Positions 6,658-10,832 of a stretch of DNA of 10,832 nt are shown here, in pieces; the stretch's first letter is position 1; each line of letters begins with the position of its first letter. The DNA is taken from the NCBI GenBank assembly GCA_011390055.1, contig JAABTC010000035.1:1-10832 (forward strand). The letters are read 5' to 3'. The stretch comes from Burkholderiales bacterium. Its GTDB lineage: Bacteria > Pseudomonadota > Gammaproteobacteria > Burkholderiales > Burkholderiaceae_C. A program made the position numbers and the translations under genes. Under the pieces are notes generated by a model. The model searched no databases. It saw nothing but the letters and a program-made list of their open reading frames with translations, and was not told where the DNA came from.

Positions 6658-6660
<3 letters not shown>
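6654..6660 (-). promoter_or_regulatory. Strong atpG ribosome-binding site containing the atpA stop
   Basis: TAAGGAG (minus strand 6660-6654) is a seven-base match to the anti-Shine-Dalgarno complement, 8 nt before the atpG ATG. Its first three bases are the atpA stop codon TAA, so alpha termination and gamma initiation occur at the same place. Confidence 0.75.
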
Positions 6661-8202
<1,542 letters not shown>

Positions 8203-8266
8203 GGTCTTGTCCTGGAAGTCGTCCGGATTGCGCCGGCGATTGGTTCAAAGAAGAAAAAGTTTCGAA

Positions 8267-8797
8267 TCAGTTGGCCAGCGCCGCGCCGAGGCGCGCCAGC
8301 TTGGTACGGAGGGAGCCGTCGATGACCACGTCGCCCGCATCGATCACCGCGCCGCCGATCAGCGAGGCATCCACCGCCGTGCTGACTTCGACTTCGCGAC
8401 CGAAGCGCTTGCGCAATGCATCGCGCAGCTTCGCCACTTCATCGGCTTCGAGCGGATTGGCCGAGGTGATCAGCGCCTTCACCACGTGCTCGTCGTCGGC
8501 GCGCTGCGCGTCGAACAAGCCCGAAATTTCCGGCAGGGCTTCCAGGCGGCGGCCTTCGGCCAACACCGAGATGAACTCGCGGAAGACCGGGTCGACGTCA
8601 CCGGGCGGCAGCAACACATCGACCAGCGACTGCGCGTCGAGGCGCGGATCGCCGAGCACGGCGTGCACCGACGGCTCGGCAACCGCACGGGCGGCGAAGC
8701 CCAGCTGGTCCGACCACTGGGCGAGGCGGCCATGCTCGCGCGCGATTGCAAACGCGGCGCGGGCGTACGGGCGGGCGATGGTGAGGGTTTGGCTCAT
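8267..8797 (-). CDS. atpH: F1 ATP synthase delta subunit (OSCP homologue)
   Basis: Delta links the top of the alpha3-beta3 hexamer to the b-subunit peripheral stalk. The 176-residue length is typical (E. coli 177). The N-terminal helical domain starts with TIARPYARAAFAIAREHG (6-23). The C-terminal region has the family signature around LIGGAVIDAGDVVIDGSLR (146-164). It lies 20 nt after atpF. The Shine-Dalgarno is weak (GAGAAGA, about 10 nt before the ATG), so translation may rely on coupling with atpF. Confidence 0.98.
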   Translation of the reverse strand: MSQTLTIARPYARAAFAIAREHGRLAQWSDQLGFAARAVAEPSVHAVLGDPRLDAQSLVDVLLPPGDVDPVFREFISVLAEGRRLEALPEISGLFDAQRADDEHVVKALITSANPLEADEVAKLRDALRKRFGREVEVSTAVDASLIGGAVIDAGDVVIDGSLRTKLARLGAALAN

Positions 8798-8817
8798 GGC
8801 GGGTGTCTTCTCGCTGC

Positions 8818-9288
8818 TCAGATTTCAGCGGCGAGTTCGTCCAGCAGCGCCTTGTGGGCGTTGCCGTCGATCTCGCGCATGATCAGCTTCTCGGCGCCGG
8901 CGACGGCCAGCGCGGACACTTGCTTGCGCAGGTCTTCGCGTGCCTTGGTCGCGGCGGAGGCGATTTCCGCCATCGCAGCAGCCTTCTGCCGATTGCCTTC
9001 CTCGATGGCCTCTTCCTTGGCCAGGTCGATGATCTGCGCACGACGAGTTTCGGCCTGGGTGATGATCTCCGACGCCTTGCCGCGCGCTTCGCGCAGCACG
9101 TCGTTGACCTTCTCCTCAGCCTGGGCGAGGTCCTTCTTGCTGCGGTCAGCAGCCGCCAGGCCTTCAGCGATTTTCTGCTGGCGCTCTTCGATGGCCGCCA
9201 CCAGTGGCGGCCAGATGAACTTGACCGTGAACCAGATCAGGATCGCGAACGACAGCGCCTGACCCAACAAAGTCATGCCGATATCCAT
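8818..9288 (-). CDS. atpF: Fo ATP synthase b subunit (peripheral stalk)
   Basis: Subunit b dimerises as the stator stalk holding F1 to subunit a. The start at 9288 gives exactly 156 residues, the E. coli length, and has GAGGAAG about 6 nt upstream. An open frame extends 28 codons further but runs back through the hairpins and does not look like a b subunit. One N-terminal membrane helix (about 5-26, LLGQALSFAILIWFTVKFIW at 7-26) is followed by a long Ala/Glu/Lys/Arg-rich helix (about 30-150) that forms the coiled coil. It is a single b gene with no b' homologue nearby, as expected for a gammaproteobacterium. Confidence 0.97.
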   Translation of the reverse strand: MDIGMTLLGQALSFAILIWFTVKFIWPPLVAAIEERQQKIAEGLAAADRSKKDLAQAEEKVNDVLREARGKASEIITQAETRRAQIIDLAKEEAIEEGNRQKAAAMAEIASAATKAREDLRKQVSALAVAGAEKLIMREIDGNAHKALLDELAAEI

Positions 9289-9322
9289 ACCATCTTCCTC
9301 TTGCAAAGCTTGGTTTACCGCT

Positions 9323-9343
9323 GGGCGCACAGGCTGCGCGCCC
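9323..9343 (-). promoter_or_regulatory. Hairpin 2 between atpE and atpF
   Basis: GGGCGC (9323-9328) pairs with GCGCCC (9338-9343). After an A/C mismatch two more pairs close a GGC loop. The hairpin lies 35 nt before the atpF start and 10 nt from a second hairpin. No T run follows, so it is not a standard terminator. It may influence mRNA stability or processing between the c and b genes. Confidence 0.5.
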
Positions 9344-9353
9344 CTGAGGCGTC

Positions 9354-9371
9354 TGCCCGCCGAAGCGGGCA
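9354..9371 (-). promoter_or_regulatory. Hairpin 1 after atpE, UUCG tetraloop
   Basis: In the minus-strand transcript TGCCCGC and GCGGGCA (7 bp) enclose TTCG, forming the very stable C(UUCG)G tetraloop. It begins about 15 nt after the atpE stop. It is followed by AGACGCC rather than a T run, so read-through to atpF is expected. A 3' stabiliser of upstream atpE mRNA, or a partial attenuator, is possible. Confidence 0.6.
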
Positions 9372-9386
9372 ACCACTAAAGGTGGA

Positions 9387-9671
9387 TCAGCCGCCAGCGG
9401 CGACTTCGACCAGCTTCGACAGCAGCGGGTTGGCGATGGCGAAGTACATTGCCATGGCGAGGCCGATGATGAACGAGGCGTCGATCAGGCCGACCAGCAG
9501 GAACATGCGGCCCTGCAGCATCGGGATCAGTTCGGGCTGGCGGGCAGCGGCTTCGAGGAACTTCGAACCCATGATGCCGATGCCGATACAGGCACCGAGG
9601 GCGCCGAGGCCGATCATGAGGCCGATGCCGATGGCGGTGTTGGCCTGGATAAGCGCGATGAACTCGTTCAT
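9387..9671 (-). CDS. atpE: Fo ATP synthase c subunit (proton-carrying ring)
   Basis: Subunit c forms the membrane rotor ring, with about ten or more copies per enzyme. The 94-residue protein is a hairpin of two membrane helices (about 12-38 and 54-80) joined by the polar loop ARQPEL (43-48). The proton-binding carboxylate is Asp64 in GLIDAS, equivalent to E. coli Asp61. The helix-1 glycine motif is GACIGIGIMG (26-35). The usual sodium-site glutamine and glutamate are not seen, so proton coupling is expected. Cys28 lies where E. coli has Ala25, near the ion site by alignment. The C-terminal tail is about 12 residues longer than in E. coli. The start is fixed by AGGAG 6 nt upstream. Confidence 0.98.
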   Translation of the reverse strand: MNEFIALIQANTAIGIGLMIGLGALGACIGIGIMGSKFLEAAARQPELIPMLQGRMFLLVGLIDASFIIGLAMAMYFAIANPLLSKLVEVAAGG

Positions 9672-9677
9672 TTGAAA

Positions 9678-9697
9678 CTCCTGTTAGTGAAATTTAA
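9678..9697 (-). promoter_or_regulatory. AU-rich translation initiation region of atpE
   Basis: Before the atpE ATG the minus strand reads TTAAATTTCACTAAC (9697-9683) directly upstream of AGGAG (9682-9678). This is the most AT-rich stretch between atpB and atpE in an otherwise GC-rich operon. E. coli atpE has a comparable U/A-rich enhancer next to its Shine-Dalgarno that raises c-subunit synthesis. The same role here is inferred from position and composition. Confidence 0.5.
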
Positions 9698-9744
9698 GGC
9701 GAAATGTTTGCTGCGAACGTGGATCGGTCTAGCGTGCCGCGAAA

Positions 9745-10572
9745 TCAGTGGTGGTCGTGCGCCATCGAGATGTAGACCACGGTCAGCATCATGAAGATGA
9801 AGGCCTGCAGCAGGATGATCAGGATGTGGAAGATGCCCCAGAACGCGCCGAACAGGACGCCGGGCACGAAGGTGATCCACGAGATGAAGAGCCCCGCGAT
9901 CAGCATGAAGACCAGCTCGCCGCCGTACATGTTGCCGAACAGTCGCATGGCCAGCGACACCGGCTTGGACAGGTATTCGACGAGGTTCAGCACGATGTTC
10001 GGGATGACCAGCGCGATCTTGCCCAGCGTGCCTTCGGCATGGAACGGCGCGGTGAGCAGTTCCATCGTCCAGCCACCAAAGCCCTTGGCCTTGATCGAGT
10101 AGAAAATGGTGAGGATGAACACGCCCAGCGACATGGCGAACGTCGTGTTGACGTCGGCGGTCGGCACGACGCGCAGGTAGGTGTGGTGAGCTACTTCCTT
10201 GCCCGCGAACACTTCAACCAGCCAGCCGGCTAGGTCGAGCGGCAGCAGGTCCATCGCATTCATGAAGAGGACCCACATGAAGATGGTCAATGCCAGCGGC
10301 GCGATGAAGCGACGGTCGCCATGGAACACGTCCTTGACCTGGCCGTCGACGAATTCCACGACCATCTCGACGAAGGCCTGGCCCTTGCCGGGAACGCCGG
10401 CCGTGGCGCGTCGCGCCATGATGCCGAACCACAGGCAGAAGATGAGCCCGACGCCGAGGGAGACCAGCCACGTGTCCCAATGGAAATTGCCGCCAAACAC
10501 CGTCCCCGAATTGTGGGTGAGGTGGTGTTCGATGTATTCGGTCAAACCGCCCTGGCTCGATTCAGCGCTCAC
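9745..10572 (-). CDS. atpB: Fo ATP synthase a subunit
   Basis: Subunit a holds the two proton half-channels next to the c-ring. The 275-residue protein has five to six hydrophobic segments (about 34-54, 93-112, 142-160, 183-200, 212-235, 245-270). The essential arginine is Arg210 in SLAMRLFGNMYGGEL, at the same number as in E. coli, and Glu219 is also kept. The C-terminal helix has IFHILIILLQAFIFMMLTVV (247-266), with His249 and Gln256. The start is a GTG (10572-10570). No ATG fits, the N-terminus (TEYIEHHL, 11-18) aligns with E. coli, and AGGTG lies 4 nt upstream, overlapping the atpI stop. atpE follows after 73 nt. Confidence 0.98.
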   Translation of the reverse strand: MSAESSQGGLTEYIEHHLTHNSGTVFGGNFHWDTWLVSLGVGLIFCLWFGIMARRATAGVPGKGQAFVEMVVEFVDGQVKDVFHGDRRFIAPLALTIFMWVLFMNAMDLLPLDLAGWLVEVFAGKEVAHHTYLRVVPTADVNTTFAMSLGVFILTIFYSIKAKGFGGWTMELLTAPFHAEGTLGKIALVIPNIVLNLVEYLSKPVSLAMRLFGNMYGGELVFMLIAGLFISWITFVPGVLFGAFWGIFHILIILLQAFIFMMLTVVYISMAHDHH

Positions 10573-10579
10573 TAAACAC

Positions 10580-10832
10580 CTATGCTTTTAATCCATGAGT
10601 TAGAAACGACGCCGCCATGGTCGCCACCAGTCCCGCCAGCAACGGCAGCGGCGGCAGATTCCAATGGGCAAGCGACAAGTACAACGCGCCAAGCACAACG
10701 AACCACTTCAAGAACAGGCCACTGACCAATCGCGCCAGCGCCATGCCCGCTGGATAAGCCGGCCCGAACATCGACCGCCATGCCAGCAACAAACTTCCCA
10801 GGGTCACTGCACCACCGCTGATTCCGGCGGCC
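10580..10832 (-). CDS. atpI: ATP synthase subunit I (AtpI), 3' part
   Basis: The 83 C-terminal residues of a small hydrophobic protein encoded immediately upstream of atpB. The frame is open to the right edge, so the N-terminus is missing. A GTG at 10807 is an internal Val, not the start. The visible part has a GISGGAV loop followed by LGSLLLAWRSMFG, resembling the ISGG...AWR region of E. coli AtpI. Two hydrophobic helices follow (about LARLVSGLFLKWFVVLGALY and PPLPLLAGLVATMAASFL). AtpI is not part of the final enzyme and is reported to help c-ring or complex assembly in some bacteria. The call rests on position at the head of the atp operon plus this pattern. The stop TAG is 7 nt before the atpB GTG. 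Confidence 0.88.
   Translation of the reverse strand, partial: AAGISGGAVTLGSLLLAWRSMFGPAYPAGMALARLVSGLFLKWFVVLGALYLSLAHWNLPPLPLLAGLVATMAASFLTHGLKA

Noticed and set aside
8203..8266. Purine-rich gap between atpH and atpA with a TTCGAA palindrome and a CGCCGGCG palindrome
   Set aside because: The pairing is short and imperfect with no adjacent T run or promoter pair. I see no convincing element beyond the atpA ribosome site.
9289..9372. 28-codon N-terminal extension of atpF
   Set aside because: It is encoded by the intergenic hairpins, is Arg/Pro-rich and would precede the membrane helix. The start at 9288 gives the standard 156 residues and has a ribosome site.
10572..10781. Alternative 69-codon minus-strand frame overlapping the atpI end
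   Set aside because: It overlaps the AtpI frame, which has the expected hydrophobic helices and the ISGG/AWR pattern. This frame has neither.

Overview
This GC-rich window looks like chromosome of a gammaproteobacterium, most likely of the Xanthomonadales (Lysobacterales). Three things point there: the atpI-B-E-F-H-A-G-D-C order with glmU directly after atpC (a gammaproteobacterial arrangement), subunit sequences that read as close relatives of the E. coli F1Fo proteins, and an inverted repeat built on GGAGCGGCTTCAGCCGCGA. I recall that repeat type as common in xanthomonads and pseudomonads. The order-level call is inference, not a database result.

Left part, plus strand (1-2359). A two-component locus starts with the C-terminal end of a sigma-54 activator-type response regulator, cut by the window edge. 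Next, 2 nt later, is a membrane histidine kinase with two closely spaced membrane segments and an internal PAS-like domain. Overlapping the kinase stop is a small membrane-anchored protein I do not recognise. The tight spacing says the three are one translationally coupled operon. It converges on glmU with only 7 nt between stop codons.

Middle, minus strand (2367-3873). glmU encodes the bifunctional enzyme that makes UDP-GlcNAc for peptidoglycan and LPS. The 152-nt gap between atpC and glmU holds three things in transcription order: a near-perfect long inverted repeat (REP-like), a compact GC hairpin ending in TTTT (probable end of the atp operon), and a plausible sigma-70 promoter for glmU whose -35 box abuts the terminator.

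Right part, minus strand (3884-10832). This is an almost complete F1Fo ATP synthase operon: atpI (5' end outside the window), atpB (a), atpE (c), atpF (b), atpH (delta), atpA (alpha), atpG (gamma), atpD (beta) and atpC (epsilon). All subunits are full length with catalytic residues intact, so a working proton-driven enzyme is expected. At three junctions the stop codon of one gene forms part of the next gene's Shine-Dalgarno, which suggests translational coupling. The atpE-atpF gap carries two stable hairpins, one with a UUCG tetraloop, and atpE has a strong AU-rich initiation region. Both fit the need for many c subunits per complex. The operon promoter lies beyond the right edge.

Most of the window is conserved core genome. 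The less ordinary parts are the two-component locus with its unrecognised third gene, and the small structured elements between the atp genes and glmU. I see no mobile element with a transposase, no CRISPR array, no tRNA or rRNA, and no gene-free stretch over 300 bases.
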